Shown here: positions 25,608 through 34,951 of the stretch, one piece after another | Layout: the number at the start of each line of letters is the position of its first letter | How positions within the stretch are numbered: position 1 is the first letter of the stretch | NCBI RefSeq assembly: GCF_004359965.1 | Contig: NZ_SMRQ01000007.1 | Coordinates: forward strand, 45,717-109,716 | Reading direction: 5' to 3' | Length of the DNA: 64,000 bases | Origin: Cognatilysobacter segetis | GTDB taxonomy: Bacteria > Pseudomonadota > Gammaproteobacteria > Xanthomonadales > Xanthomonadaceae | Translations under genes and position numbers: made by a program | The notes under the pieces: generated by a model | What the model was told of the DNA's origin: nothing | The model's input: only the letters and a program-made list of their open reading frames with translations | The model's database searches: none

Positions 25608-26747
25608 CTAGTGGGCGGTCCGTTTCGATCCGGCGCGCTGCAGCGATGCCTTGCGCGCTGCGGAGGCCGCCGGTTTTCGCTTGGCCCCGGACGGCGCGGT
25701 CTTCTTTCCCACCGCCTTCTTCGCCACCGCCTTCTTCGCCACCGCCTTCTTGGCGATCGCCTTCTTCGCGCGCGGCTGCTTCGCCGTTTTCCCGGTCGAG
25801 GTCGGGCTGGCGCCCGCCACCGCGCCTCGGGCGCCGGAACTGGCCGCGTCCTTGCCTTTCGCGGCGGTCTTGCGGGCGCCCAGACCCGGCGCTCGACCGC
25901 CGCCCGCCGACGGGGCGGCGGTCTTCCGCGCCGCGCGCTTCGCGGCCGCTGTGCCCGCACCGCCCGTGTCGAGCACGACCCAGGTCGGCGCATGGTCGCT
26001 GGCACCCGGCTGGCCGCGGACCCAGCGGTCGACGCCCGCGTCCTTCAGCAGCGGCGCGAGCGTCGGGCTGAGCAGCAGGTGGTCGATGCGCAGGCCCGCA
26101 TCGCGCTCCCAGTGCTTACGGAAGTAGTCCCAGAACGTGTAGATGCGTGCGTCGCCGTGCACGGCGCGGATCGAGTCGGTCCAGCCCTGCGCGAGGAGCT
26201 CGAACCAGGCCTCGCGGCTCTCGGGCTGCAGCAGCGCGTCCTTGCGCCACGAGGCCGGGTTGTAGATGTCGAGCTCATCGGTCGGCACCACGTTGAAGTC
26301 GCCGCACATCACGGTGGGCGCGCCGCCGTCGAGCAGCGTCTTCGCGCGGCGCTGCAGCTCCGCGAACCAACGCAGCTTGTACTCGAACTTCGGACCGGGC
26401 CACGGATTGCCGTTGGGCAGGTACAGGCAGGCCACGCGAAGACCGTGGACGTCGGCTTCGAGGTACCGGCTCTGGGTGCCGTCCGGATCGTCCGGAAGCC
26501 CACGCTGGCGTTCCTCGGGCTGCGTCCCGCGCGCGAGGATCGCCACGCCGTTCCACGACTTCTGCCCGTGCCAGAGCGCGCCGTAGCCCAGGCGCTCGAC
26601 GTCCGCCTGCGGAAACGCCTCGTCGGGTGCCTTCAGCTCCTGCAGGCAGGCGATGTCGGGCTTCTCACGCTCGAGCCACTCGAGCAGCGCGCCCAGGCGC
26701 GCGCGGATGCCGTTGATGTTGAACGTCGCGATCTTCAACCGGGCCAT
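25608..26747 (-). CDS. xth: Exodeoxyribonuclease III with a long basic Lys/Ala-rich C-terminal tail
   Basis: 379 residues. The catalytic core (1-260) is a complete EEP-fold Xth/ExoA nuclease: Glu37 (CLQELKAPD), Asp150/Asn152 (GDFNVVPTDELD), DHLLLSP and Asp251-His252 (GASDHAPTW). It cuts abasic sites and has 3'-5' exonuclease activity in base-excision repair. Residues 261-379 are an extra 119-residue tail rich in Lys, Ala, Arg, Gly and Pro, including four consecutive near-repeats of AKKAV at 327-349, like eukaryotic H1 or bacterial AlgP/HU-type tails. The tail is likely disordered and DNA-binding. The gene follows dapE by 40 nt on the same strand. Confidence 0.95.
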   Translation of the reverse strand: MARLKIATFNINGIRARLGALLEWLEREKPDIACLQELKAPDEAFPQADVERLGYGALWHGQKSWNGVAILARGTQPEERQRGLPDDPDGTQSRYLEADVHGLRVACLYLPNGNPWPGPKFEYKLRWFAELQRRAKTLLDGGAPTVMCGDFNVVPTDELDIYNPASWRKDALLQPESREAWFELLAQGWTDSIRAVHGDARIYTFWDYFRKHWERDAGLRIDHLLLSPTLAPLLKDAGVDRWVRGQPGASDHAPTWVVLDTGGAGTAAAKRAARKTAAPSAGGGRAPGLGARKTAAKGKDAASSGARGAVAGASPTSTGKTAKQPRAKKAIAKKAVAKKAVAKKAVGKKTAPSGAKRKPAASAARKASLQRAGSKRTAH

Positions 26748-26787
26748 GCGACCGATGCTAGGGCCGATCCGTGCAGGCCCGGTGAGG

Positions 26788-27921
26788 TCAGCCGAGCAGG
26801 CGTTGCATCAGCGCGAAGTAGAGGTCCGGAAGGCGCTCGAGATCGGCGACCGCGATGTGCTCGTCGACCTTGTGGATGCTCGCGTTCACCGGCCCGATCT
26901 CCACGCAGTGCGTGCCCAGCGGCGCGATGAAGCGCGCATCGGACGTGCCGCCGCCGGTGCTCTCCTCCGGCGGCGCGCCGGCGAACTCGGCCAGCACCTC
27001 GCGCGCCGCGCGGCGCAGTTCACCATCCGGCGTGTAGAAAGGTTCGCCGCTGCGGTGCCAGTCGATCGTGTAGTCCTGGCAGTAGCGCGCCAGCATCGCA
27101 TTGCACTCGTGCTCCAGCCGCGCCGCCGTCCAGTGCGGGTTGTAGCGGAGGTTGAACAGCACCTGCAGTTCGCCGGGAATGACGTTGTTCGCACCGGTGC
27201 CCGCCAGCACGTTGCTGACCTGCAGGCTCGTCGGCGGAAACGTCTCGTAGCCGTCGTCCCACCTGCGCGACGTGAGTTCGGCGAGCGCGGGCATCGCCTC
27301 GTGCACCGGATTGCGCGCCTTCTCCGGATACGCGACATGCCCCTGCACGCCGCGCACCGTGAGCGTGGCCGACAGCGATCCGCGGCGCCCCACGCGCAGC
27401 AGGTCGCCGAGCACGGCCTTCGACGACGGCTCCCCGGTGATGCACCAGTCGATGCGCTCGCCGCGCGCGCGGAACGCGTCCGCCACCTTACGCACGCCGT
27501 CGATCGCCACGCCTTCCTCGTCGGACGTCAGCAGCAGTGCGACGCGGCCGCGATGTGCGGGGTGCTCGCGCGCGAACCGCTCGAGCGCGACCACGAATGC
27601 GGCCACGCTGCCCTTCATGTCGGCCGCGCCACGGCCGTACAGCAGTCCGCCGCGGATGTCGGGCGTGAACGGGTCGCTGGACCAGGCCTCGACCGGCCCG
27701 GGCGGTACCACGTCGGTATGCCCCAGCAGGACCAGCGTCGGCCCCGTCTCGTCGCCGACGTGCACGGCCCACAGGTTGTCGACGTCGCCGAAGCGCATCG
27801 ATTCGCAGTGGAAGCCGGCGGCCCCGAGGCGCGCGGCGATGAGCGCCTGGCAGCCGGCGTCGTCCGGCGTGAGCGAGCGCTGCTCGATCAGCGCGCGGGT
27901 CAGGTCGAGGACGTCGCTCAT
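26788..27921 (-). CDS. dapE: Succinyl-diaminopimelate desuccinylase
   Basis: 377 residues, the standard length. Metal and catalytic motifs of the M20/DapE family are present: [34 protein letters not shown] and GGGTSDARF, with the dimerisation domain between about 180 and 295. It hydrolyses N-succinyl-L,L-diaminopimelate in the lysine/meso-DAP pathway. It is last of the DAP genes in the run map-glnD-dapD-ArsC-like-dapE, 15 nt after the ArsC-like gene, so co-transcription is expected. Confidence 0.97.
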   Translation of the reverse strand: MSDVLDLTRALIEQRSLTPDDAGCQALIAARLGAAGFHCESMRFGDVDNLWAVHVGDETGPTLVLLGHTDVVPPGPVEAWSSDPFTPDIRGGLLYGRGAADMKGSVAAFVVALERFAREHPAHRGRVALLLTSDEEGVAIDGVRKVADAFRARGERIDWCITGEPSSKAVLGDLLRVGRRGSLSATLTVRGVQGHVAYPEKARNPVHEAMPALAELTSRRWDDGYETFPPTSLQVSNVLAGTGANNVIPGELQVLFNLRYNPHWTAARLEHECNAMLARYCQDYTIDWHRSGEPFYTPDGELRRAAREVLAEFAGAPPEESTGGGTSDARFIAPLGTHCVEIGPVNASIHKVDEHIAVADLERLPDLYFALMQRLLG

Positions 27922-27936
27922 GGAGTCTCCCGCGCC

Positions 27937-28296
27937 TCAGCCGATGCCGAAGCGCTTCTTGAAGCCGTTGTCGGTGAAACCCTGGGAAACCGCACCGTCA
28001 TCGGTGACCACCACCGGTCGACGGATCAGCTGCGGATGCTCGCGAAGCAGCAGCTTCCACTCCGCATCAGAGCCCGGAGTCTTACGTGCCGGCGGCAGGC
28101 CGCGCCACGTGGTCGACGACTTGTTCACCATCGCGTCCCAGCCGCCGAGCGCGTCCTTCCACGCCACCAGCGTCTCCGGCGACTGCCGCACGTCGCGGTA
28201 GTCGACGAAGTCGTGCGCGACGTCGAAGCGCTTGAGCCAGTTGCGCGCCTTCCGGCACGTGTCGCAGTTGGCCAGGCCGTAGAGCGTGGTCGCCAT
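27937..28296 (-). CDS. ArsC/Spx-family reductase-like protein (YffB type)
   Basis: 119 residues with the thioredoxin-like ArsC fold: TLYGLANCDTCRKARNWL containing the N-terminal CxxC, a WxxLLR-type helix region, and RRPVVVTDDG near the C-terminus. It is the length of YffB, a small protein commonly encoded between dapD and dapE and probably using glutathione; it is not an arsenate resistance gene by context. It starts 1 nt after the dapD stop. Confidence 0.88.
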   Translation of the reverse strand: MATTLYGLANCDTCRKARNWLKRFDVAHDFVDYRDVRQSPETLVAWKDALGGWDAMVNKSSTTWRGLPPARKTPGSDAEWKLLLREHPQLIRRPVVVTDDGAVSQGFTDNGFKKRFGIG

Positions 28297-28297
28297 G

Positions 28298-29221
28298 TCA
28301 GTCGGCCAGCCCGCGCAGCAGGTCGTTGATCGAGGTCTTGCCGCGCGTCTTCTCGTCCACCTGCTTCACGATGACCGCGCAGTACAGCGAATGCGAGCCG
28401 TCGGCGGCGGGCAACTGGCCGGATACCACGACGCTCCCCGGTGGCACGTAGCCGTAGCTGATCTCGCCGGTCATGCGGTTGTAGATGCGCGTGCTCTGCC
28501 CGAGGAAGACACCCATGCCGATCACCGAGTGGTGGCCGACGATCACGCCTTCGACGACTTCGGAGCGCGCGCCGATGAAGCAGTGGTCCTCGATGATCGT
28601 CGGCGTGGCCTGCAGCGGCTCCAGCACGCCGCCGATACCGGCGCCCCCGGAGAGGTGGCAGTGCTTGCCGATCTGCGCGCACGATCCGACCGTCGCCCAG
28701 GTGTCGACCATCGTGCCCTCGCCCACGTAGGCGCCGATGTTCACGAAGCTCGGCATCAGGACGACATCCTTCGCGATGTGGCAGCCGCGACGCGCGATCG
28801 CGCCGGGCACGACGCGGATGCCGGCCTTGCGGAAGGCCGCCTCGTCGAAATCGCGGAAGCGCGCGGGCACCTTGTCCCAGAACGGCGCGGGATCCGCTTC
28901 GACCACTTCCATGTCCTGCGTGCGGAAGTACAGCAGCACGGCCTTCTTGAGCCACTCGTTGACCTTCCAGCCGCCCTTGCCGTCCGGCTCGGCGACGCGG
29001 TATTCGCCCGACTCGATGCGGTCGATGACGAGGTTGACCATCGGGCGCGTCGAGCCCTCGATCTCGTCGAGCGTCAGCATCGAGCGGCGCTCCCAGGCGC
29101 TGTCGATGGTGAACTTCAGCTCGTCGTGGCCGGGGCCGCTCGGCGCGGGCGCAGCCTTGCGGCGCGCGCTCTTCTTGGCAGCGGTCTTCTTCGCGGCGGT
29201 CTTCTTGGCCGGCGGGCTCAT
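28298..29221 (-). CDS. dapD: Tetrahydrodipicolinate N-succinyltransferase with a basic N-terminal extension
   Basis: 307 residues against about 274 in E. coli. Core motifs match DapD closely: [56 protein letters not shown] and SLYCAVIVK, forming the left-handed beta-helix that succinylates tetrahydrodipicolinate. The extra length is an N-terminal Lys/Ala-rich tail (residues 2-26: [20 protein letters not shown]...). No in-frame start occurs between the tail and the conserved start of the core, so the tail should be translated. The ATG overlaps the glnD stop by 4 nt. Confidence 0.96.
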   Translation of the reverse strand: MSPPAKKTAAKKTAAKKSARRKAAPAPSGPGHDELKFTIDSAWERRSMLTLDEIEGSTRPMVNLVIDRIESGEYRVAEPDGKGGWKVNEWLKKAVLLYFRTQDMEVVEADPAPFWDKVPARFRDFDEAAFRKAGIRVVPGAIARRGCHIAKDVVLMPSFVNIGAYVGEGTMVDTWATVGSCAQIGKHCHLSGGAGIGGVLEPLQATPTIIEDHCFIGARSEVVEGVIVGHHSVIGMGVFLGQSTRIYNRMTGEISYGYVPPGSVVVSGQLPAADGSHSLYCAVIVKQVDEKTRGKTSINDLLRGLAD

Positions 29222-31878
29222 GGGCAGTCTCCGTCGAGGCAGGCGCGCAGCGCATCGTGCAGCGCCTGCTGGTGGGGTTCGTCAAGCGGCTCGTCGTTGC
29301 CGTCGGCATCGACGCGGGTGATCTGGAACACGTCCTCGGCGCGCTCGCCGAAGGTGGCCACGCGCGCATCGTGCACGCGCATGCGCTGTTCGCGCAGCAC
29401 CAGCGCGACGTCCGCGAGCAGGCCCGGGCGGTCGGTGCAGACGAGGCTGAGCAGCGTCCGTGGAGGCGTGGCGACGTCGTCGAAGCCGATGCGCGGCACG
29501 ATGCGGAAATGCCGGAGGTGGGTCGGCTGCGCGCGGCGCGCGGGACGCAGCGCGTCGAGGGGGCCGTCGAGCACCTGGGTCAGCCGATGCGCCACCGCGT
29601 CCGCAGCGGATTGCCGGCGCGCATCCGCCGGCACCACCTGGAAACTGTCGAAGACGCGACCGCCCGGGCCGTCGAGCACGCGGGCCTGCGCGATCGCGAG
29701 GCCGAGGCGGTCGAGCGTGATCACGATGGCCGCGAACAACCCGTCGCGGTCCGGCGAGTGCACGAACACTTCGAGCGCGCCGGCATCGGCGAGTGGCCTC
29801 ACCGCCACGCAGGTATCGCGCGCACCCAGCGCCAGCAGCGCCTGCGCCTGCCAGGCGATCTGGTCGGGACGCGCGCGCTGGAAGCCGATGTCGGGCATGC
29901 GGGCGAGCACGTCGTCGATCACGGGCGCGTCGATGCCCGCCTCGCGCAGCAGCGCGACGGCGGCCGCGCGGGTCTCGGCCGCGCGCTCGGCGGCCGCGAG
30001 CGGGTTCTCGAGCCCCCGGCGCAGCGCGAGGCGCGTCGCCATGTACAGGTCGGCGAGCAGGCGGTCCTTCCACGCATTCCACAACTTCGGCGACGTGCCG
30101 GCGATGTCCGCGCAGGTCAGCAGGTACAGAAGCTCCAGGCGCTCGCGATCGCCCACCTTGGCCGCGAAGCGGTGGATCACGTCGGGATCGGCGATGTCCT
30201 GCTTCTGCGCGGTGATCGACATCAGCAGGTGCTGCGCCACCAGCCATTCCACGGTAGCGACATCGCCCGGCGGCAGTCCCATCGCTTCGCTGAACGCGCG
30301 CGCATCGACGGCGCCCAGTTCCGAGTGGTCGCCCCCGCGGCCCTTGGCGATGTCGTGGAACAGCGCCGCGAGCAGCAGCAGCTCCGGCTTGCGCAGGCGC
30401 GGGATCACCTCGTGCGCGACGGAGAAGCGCTCGTCGCCGCCGCGCTCGAACGCCTCGATGTTGGCGAGCACCGCCAGCGTGTGCTGGTCGACGGTGTAGA
30501 CGTGGAAGAGGTCAAACTGCATCCGCCCCGACACGTTCGCGAACGCGGGAATCCAGCGGCCGAGCACGCCGAGGCGCGCCATCCGGGTAAGCGTGCGCAC
30601 GGCGCGCGGGCCGCGCAGCAGCGCCATGAAGGCGTCGCGCAGGTCGACATTCGCTTCCTGATAGGCCGGGATGCGCGGCAGGAACTCGGCGAGCAGGCGC
30701 GCCGTCTGCGAATGCAGGCCGCGCACTGCGGCGGGATCGCACGCGGCCCACGCGGCGAACAGTGCGACCACGTCGCGGGCGTCACGCGGCCAGCCGGCGT
30801 CGCGCGCGGCGAGGTAACCGCGCCGCAGCTCGAACGCGGCATCCACCGGCGCCACGTCGCCCTCGCCTTCCAGCTGCTCCTCGAACCGCTGCAGCAGGCG
30901 GTCGCCGATGCGCTGCACCAGCCCCGCGCTCCGGTAGAACGTCTGCATCATCTGCTCGACCGCGAGCGCGCCGGGCGCATCGACCAGCCCGAGCCGGGCA
31001 GCGAGCGCCTTCTGGTGATCGAAGCGCAGCCGCTCCTCGCGACGTCCCGCGACGAGGTGCAGGCCGAAACGCAGCCGCGCGAGCACGTCGTACTGGCGAT
31101 CGAGCGTCGCCTGCTCGTCGGCGCCGAGCTGGCCCAGCGCGATCAACGACGCGAAGTCGCCTGTGCCCAGCACGCGCAGCGCCATCCAGCGCAACGTCTG
31201 CAGGTCGCGCAGGCCGCCGGGCCCTTCCTTGAGATTGGGCTCGAGGTTGTCGGCCGTGTCGCCGAAGCGGGCGTGGCGCGCGCGCAGTTCGTCGCGCTTG
31301 GCGCGGAAGAATTCGGCGGGCGGCCAGACATGTGCCGGGTCGATCGCCTCGATGAGCCGCGCGAAGGCATCGGCGGACGCGGCGAGCGGTCGCGCTTCGA
31401 GCAGCGACGTCAGGACGGTGATGTCGGCCCGTGCGGCCACCGTCGTCTGCTGCGCGGAGCGGAGCGCATGGCCGACCGGCAGGCCGGCGTCCCACAGCAA
31501 TGCGACGAAGCGCGCGATCGCCGGCGCCAGCCGACCCTGCGCCTCGTCGCCCAGCAGCACGAGCAGGTCGACGTCGGACTGTGGAAAAAGCTCGCCGCGG
31601 CCGTATCCCCCGACCGCGAACAGCGCCGGCGTCGCGTCGCCCTCGCCGTCGACCGCTCCCATCGCCCGCCGCCACGCGGCCGCGACGATGCCGTCGACAT
31701 CCGCGCAGCGACGCGCGATGAGCGGCCTTACATCGACGTCGGCACCGCCCGCATCGAAGGCGGCGGCGAGCGAGTTCGCGGTGGACGCCAGCCGCGCGCG
31801 CGCCGCCGCGATCCACGCGGCGTCGGTCGCCTCATCGGAAACGGGCCACGCGGCGGCGTCGGCCGCGGCGTCGCTCAT
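29218..31878 (-). CDS. glnD: Bifunctional [protein-PII] uridylyltransferase/uridylyl-removing enzyme
   Basis: 886 residues. Order: nucleotidyltransferase domain ([21 protein letters not shown], about 85-105), helical linker, HD hydrolase domain ([18 protein letters not shown], about 510-530) and two C-terminal ACT domains (from about 705 and about 810). It uridylylates PII when glutamine is low and deuridylylates it when glutamine is high, controlling nitrogen assimilation. It overlaps map by 4 nt upstream and dapD by 4 nt downstream, indicating translational coupling through the operon. Confidence 0.97.
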   Translation of the reverse strand: MSDAAADAAAWPVSDEATDAAWIAAARARLASTANSLAAAFDAGGADVDVRPLIARRCADVDGIVAAAWRRAMGAVDGEGDATPALFAVGGYGRGELFPQSDVDLLVLLGDEAQGRLAPAIARFVALLWDAGLPVGHALRSAQQTTVAARADITVLTSLLEARPLAASADAFARLIEAIDPAHVWPPAEFFRAKRDELRARHARFGDTADNLEPNLKEGPGGLRDLQTLRWMALRVLGTGDFASLIALGQLGADEQATLDRQYDVLARLRFGLHLVAGRREERLRFDHQKALAARLGLVDAPGALAVEQMMQTFYRSAGLVQRIGDRLLQRFEEQLEGEGDVAPVDAAFELRRGYLAARDAGWPRDARDVVALFAAWAACDPAAVRGLHSQTARLLAEFLPRIPAYQEANVDLRDAFMALLRGPRAVRTLTRMARLGVLGRWIPAFANVSGRMQFDLFHVYTVDQHTLAVLANIEAFERGGDERFSVAHEVIPRLRKPELLLLAALFHDIAKGRGGDHSELGAVDARAFSEAMGLPPGDVATVEWLVAQHLLMSITAQKQDIADPDVIHRFAAKVGDRERLELLYLLTCADIAGTSPKLWNAWKDRLLADLYMATRLALRRGLENPLAAAERAAETRAAAVALLREAGIDAPVIDDVLARMPDIGFQRARPDQIAWQAQALLALGARDTCVAVRPLADAGALEVFVHSPDRDGLFAAIVITLDRLGLAIAQARVLDGPGGRVFDSFQVVPADARRQSAADAVAHRLTQVLDGPLDALRPARRAQPTHLRHFRIVPRIGFDDVATPPRTLLSLVCTDRPGLLADVALVLREQRMRVHDARVATFGERAEDVFQITRVDADGNDEPLDEPHQQALHDALRACLDGDCP

Positions 31879-32651
31879 AGATCGTTGTCGTCGCCCGGCA
31901 GGCGGGTGAGGATCTCCACGCCGTCATCGGTGACCGCGACGGTGTGCTCCCACTGCGCGGAGAGCTTGCGATCCTTGGTCACCACGGTCCAGCCGTCCGG
32001 CAGCACCTTGGTGTGGCGCGTGCCCTCGTTGATCATCGGCTCGATGGTGAACGTCATGCCCGGCTTCAGCACGAGCCCCTGCCCCGGCTGGCCGTAATGC
32101 AGCACCTGCGGATCCTCGTGGTAGATGCGGCCGATGCCGTGTCCGCAGTACTCGCGCACCACGCTGAAGCGCTCACCCTCGGCGTACTGCTGGATCGCGT
32201 GGCCGATGTCGCCGAGCGTCGCGCCCGGCTTCACCGTCCGGATGCCGCGGAACATCGCCTCGCGGGTCACGTCGACGAGGCGCTTGGCCATCACAGACGG
32301 CGTGCCGACGAAATACATGCGGCTCGTATCGCCGTGCCAGCCGTCCTTGATGACGGTGACGTCGATGTTCACGATGTCGCCGTCCTTCAGCACCTTGCCC
32401 ACGCTCGGGATGCCGTGGCAGATCACGTTGTTGACCGACGTGCAGACGGTCTTGGGAAAGCCCTTGTAGCCGACGTTCGCGGGGATCGCGCCCTGCACCC
32501 TGACGATGTGGTCGTGGCAGATGCGGTCGAGTTCCTCGGTGGTCACGCCCGGCTTCACGTGGGGCGCGACGATCTGCAGCACCTCGGCGGCCAGGCGGCC
32601 GGCGACGCGCATCTTCTCGATGTCTTCAGGGGTCTTGAGGGTGATCGGCAT
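31875..32651 (-). CDS. map: Methionine aminopeptidase, type I
   Basis: 258 residues from the ATG at 32651 ([19 protein letters not shown]), which matches the family N-terminus; an in-frame start seven codons upstream is less likely. Metal-binding motifs are in [47 protein letters not shown] and [17 protein letters not shown]. It removes the initiator Met from nascent proteins. First gene of the minus-strand run, divergent from rpsB, the arrangement common in proteobacteria. Confidence 0.97.
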   Translation of the reverse strand: MPITLKTPEDIEKMRVAGRLAAEVLQIVAPHVKPGVTTEELDRICHDHIVRVQGAIPANVGYKGFPKTVCTSVNNVICHGIPSVGKVLKDGDIVNIDVTVIKDGWHGDTSRMYFVGTPSVMAKRLVDVTREAMFRGIRTVKPGATLGDIGHAIQQYAEGERFSVVREYCGHGIGRIYHEDPQVLHYGQPGQGLVLKPGMTFTIEPMINEGTRHTKVLPDGWTVVTKDRKLSAQWEHTVAVTDDGVEILTRLPGDDNDL

Positions 32652-33057
32652 CCCGACATTATGCCGCGCCACCTGTGCTCACAGCCGCGCCGCAATGGGA
32701 CGCGCCGTCGCCCGCGGCGTCACCCTGTTCCACGGCACGGGACGCCGTCGGCGGCGGCCCCGCCTCCTCGATGGCCCGGAACCCTTCGCGGCGCCGGCAC
32801 CGTCGGTTGCCCCAAGTGCCCGTCCCGCTTACAATTCCCGGCTTCGCAGACCACCGCGAACCGCCCACGCCGGGCGCAGGGCACCGCCGATCGCGGTCCC
32901 GGGCGAATACACACCTGTCGCCACCGCCCGTGCCGGGGTGCCTCGCAAGAGGTTCGGCCACGGAAGCGGCAGGGAGGCCCAACCCCGGAATCCATGCCCG
33001 CCCAGCGGGCGGCCGCCCATTTCCGCGGCCGGGTTCCACTGCCTTGGAGTTACCGCA
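32652..33057. other. Map-rpsB divergent intergenic region and rpsB leader
   Basis: 406 nt without a gene. It holds the rpsB promoter (32807-32835) and an rpsB mRNA leader of about 215 nt. The leader is GC-rich with potential secondary structure and ends with a GGAG near the start codon. In other proteobacteria ribosomal protein S2 represses its own mRNA through the rpsB leader; the length here allows such control, but I could not match the known S2 motif. No clear promoter for map was found. Confidence 0.6.
32807..32835 (+). promoter_or_regulatory. Sigma-70-type promoter of rpsB-tsf
   Basis: TTGCCC (32807-32812) and TACAAT (32830-32835) are separated by exactly 17 nt. The -10 is followed by TCCCGG, a GC-rich discriminator expected for stringently controlled ribosomal genes. 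Confidence 0.75.
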
Positions 33058-33885
33058 ATGCCCCAGATCACCATGCGCCAGATGCTGGAGGCCGGCGTTC
33101 ATTTCGGCCACCAGACCCGCTACTGGAATCCGAAGATGGGTCCGTACATCTTCGGCGCCCGCGGCAAGATCCACATCATCAACCTCGAGAAGACCGTTCC
33201 GCTCTTCAACGACGCGATGAACTTCCTCTCGGGCGTCGCGCAGCGCCGCGGCATGATCCTGTTCCTCGGCACCAAGCGCAGCGCGCGCGAGGCGATCAAG
33301 GAAGCGGCCGAGCTGTGCGGCATGCCGTACATGAACCAGCGTTGGCTGGGCGGCACGCTGACCAACTTCCGCACGGTCAAGCAGTCGGTGCAGCGCCTGA
33401 AGGAGCTCGAGGCCGCCGAGACCGACGGCACGTTCCAGAAGCTGGTCAAGCACGAAGTGCTGGGCCTGCGCCGTGAGCGCGACAAGCTCGAAGCGTCGCT
33501 GGGCGGCATCAAGGAGATGAACCGCCTGCCCGACGCGATCTTCGTGATCGACATCGGCCACGAGGACATCGCCATCAAGGAAGCCAAGAAGCTCGGCATC
33601 CCGGTGGTCGCCGTCGTCGATACCAACTACGACCCGGAGCTGGTCGACTACGCGATCCCGGGCAACGACGACGCGATCCGCGCCGTGCAGCTGTACGCGA
33701 ACGCCGCCGCTGAAGCCGTGCTCGAGGGCAAGGCCGCGATGCCGCAGGCCGCGTCGGTCCGCGAGGACGACTTCGCCGCCGCCGAAGGCGCCGAGGCGGG
33801 CGAGAAGGACGACCGCAAGGGTCCGCGTCGCGCACCGGCCAAGAAGGGCGCGCCGCGCCGCGCCGACGCACCGGCCGCCGAGTAA
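33058..33885 (+). CDS. rpsB: 30S ribosomal protein S2
   Basis: 275 residues from ATG 33058 ([25 protein letters not shown]); the open frame further upstream is leader DNA. The S2 core is complete: [48 protein letters not shown] and [23 protein letters not shown]. It is about 34 residues longer than E. coli S2 because of an acidic-then-basic C-terminal tail ([16 protein letters not shown]...[10 protein letters not shown]), probably disordered. It is followed by a structured 132-nt spacer and tsf, the conserved order. Confidence 0.98.
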   Translation: MPQITMRQMLEAGVHFGHQTRYWNPKMGPYIFGARGKIHIINLEKTVPLFNDAMNFLSGVAQRRGMILFLGTKRSAREAIKEAAELCGMPYMNQRWLGGTLTNFRTVKQSVQRLKELEAAETDGTFQKLVKHEVLGLRRERDKLEASLGGIKEMNRLPDAIFVIDIGHEDIAIKEAKKLGIPVVAVVDTNYDPELVDYAIPGNDDAIRAVQLYANAAAEAVLEGKAAMPQAASVREDDFAAAEGAEAGEKDDRKGPRRAPAKKGAPRRADAPAAE

Positions 33886-33896
33886 GCGTTCCACCC

Positions 33897-33922
33897 GGTG
33901 GCCATGCACCCGCATGGCCACC
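33897..33922 (+). promoter_or_regulatory. rpsB-tsf spacer hairpin 1
   Basis: A perfect 11-bp stem (GGTGGCCATGC / GCATGGCCACC) with an ACCC loop starting 12 nt after the rpsB stop. There is no U tract. It may act as an attenuator or as an mRNA processing/stability element between S2 and EF-Ts. Confidence 0.6.
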
Positions 33923-33939
33923 GCGGTTCCAGATCCGCG

Positions 33940-33967
33940 CGTGGGGCTCGCAGTCCGCGACCCCACG
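33940..33967 (+). promoter_or_regulatory. rpsB-tsf spacer hairpin 2
   Basis: A 7-bp outer stem (CGTGGGG / CCCCACG) and a 4-bp inner stem (TCGC / GCGA), separated by one unpaired C, close a 5-nt loop. There is no U tract. Confidence 0.55.
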
Positions 33968-33969
33968 TC

Positions 33970-33986
33970 GTCCCGCCCCGCGGGAC
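33970..33986 (+). promoter_or_regulatory. rpsB-tsf spacer hairpin 3
   Basis: A 6-bp perfect stem (GTCCCG / CGGGAC) with a 5-nt loop, ending 31 nt before the tsf start. Confidence 0.45.
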
Positions 33987-34017
33987 ACCTTCCCCATACG
34001 AATCGAGGCTTACGTCC

Positions 34018-34887
<870 letters not shown>

Positions 34888-34908
34888 TCCATCGCCACGA
34901 TGTACCGG

Positions 34909-34933
34909 AAAAGGCCGCGAAAGCGGCCTTTTT
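34909..34933. terminator. Terminator after tsf, probably bidirectional
   Basis: An 8-bp stem (AAGGCCGC / GCGGCCTT) with a GAAA loop, followed by TTT on the plus strand; on the minus strand it is also followed by a T run (TTTT), so it may also end the sulfotransferase transcript that converges here. Confidence 0.9.
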
Positions 34934-34951
34934 CATGTCTGTGCTGCACCG

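Noticed and set aside
25700..25770. Short repeats of about 15 bp that look array-like
   Set aside because: They encode the Lys/Ala repeats of the Xth tail; no spacers or palindromic repeat units, so not CRISPR.
27937..28296. Arsenate reductase
   Set aside because: ArsC-like fold, but location between dapD and dapE and length fit YffB; no other ars genes are present.
32652..33057. Possible upstream extension of the S2 coding frame
   Set aside because: The frame is open but precedes the promoter-proximal leader; the conserved S2 N-terminus begins at 33058.
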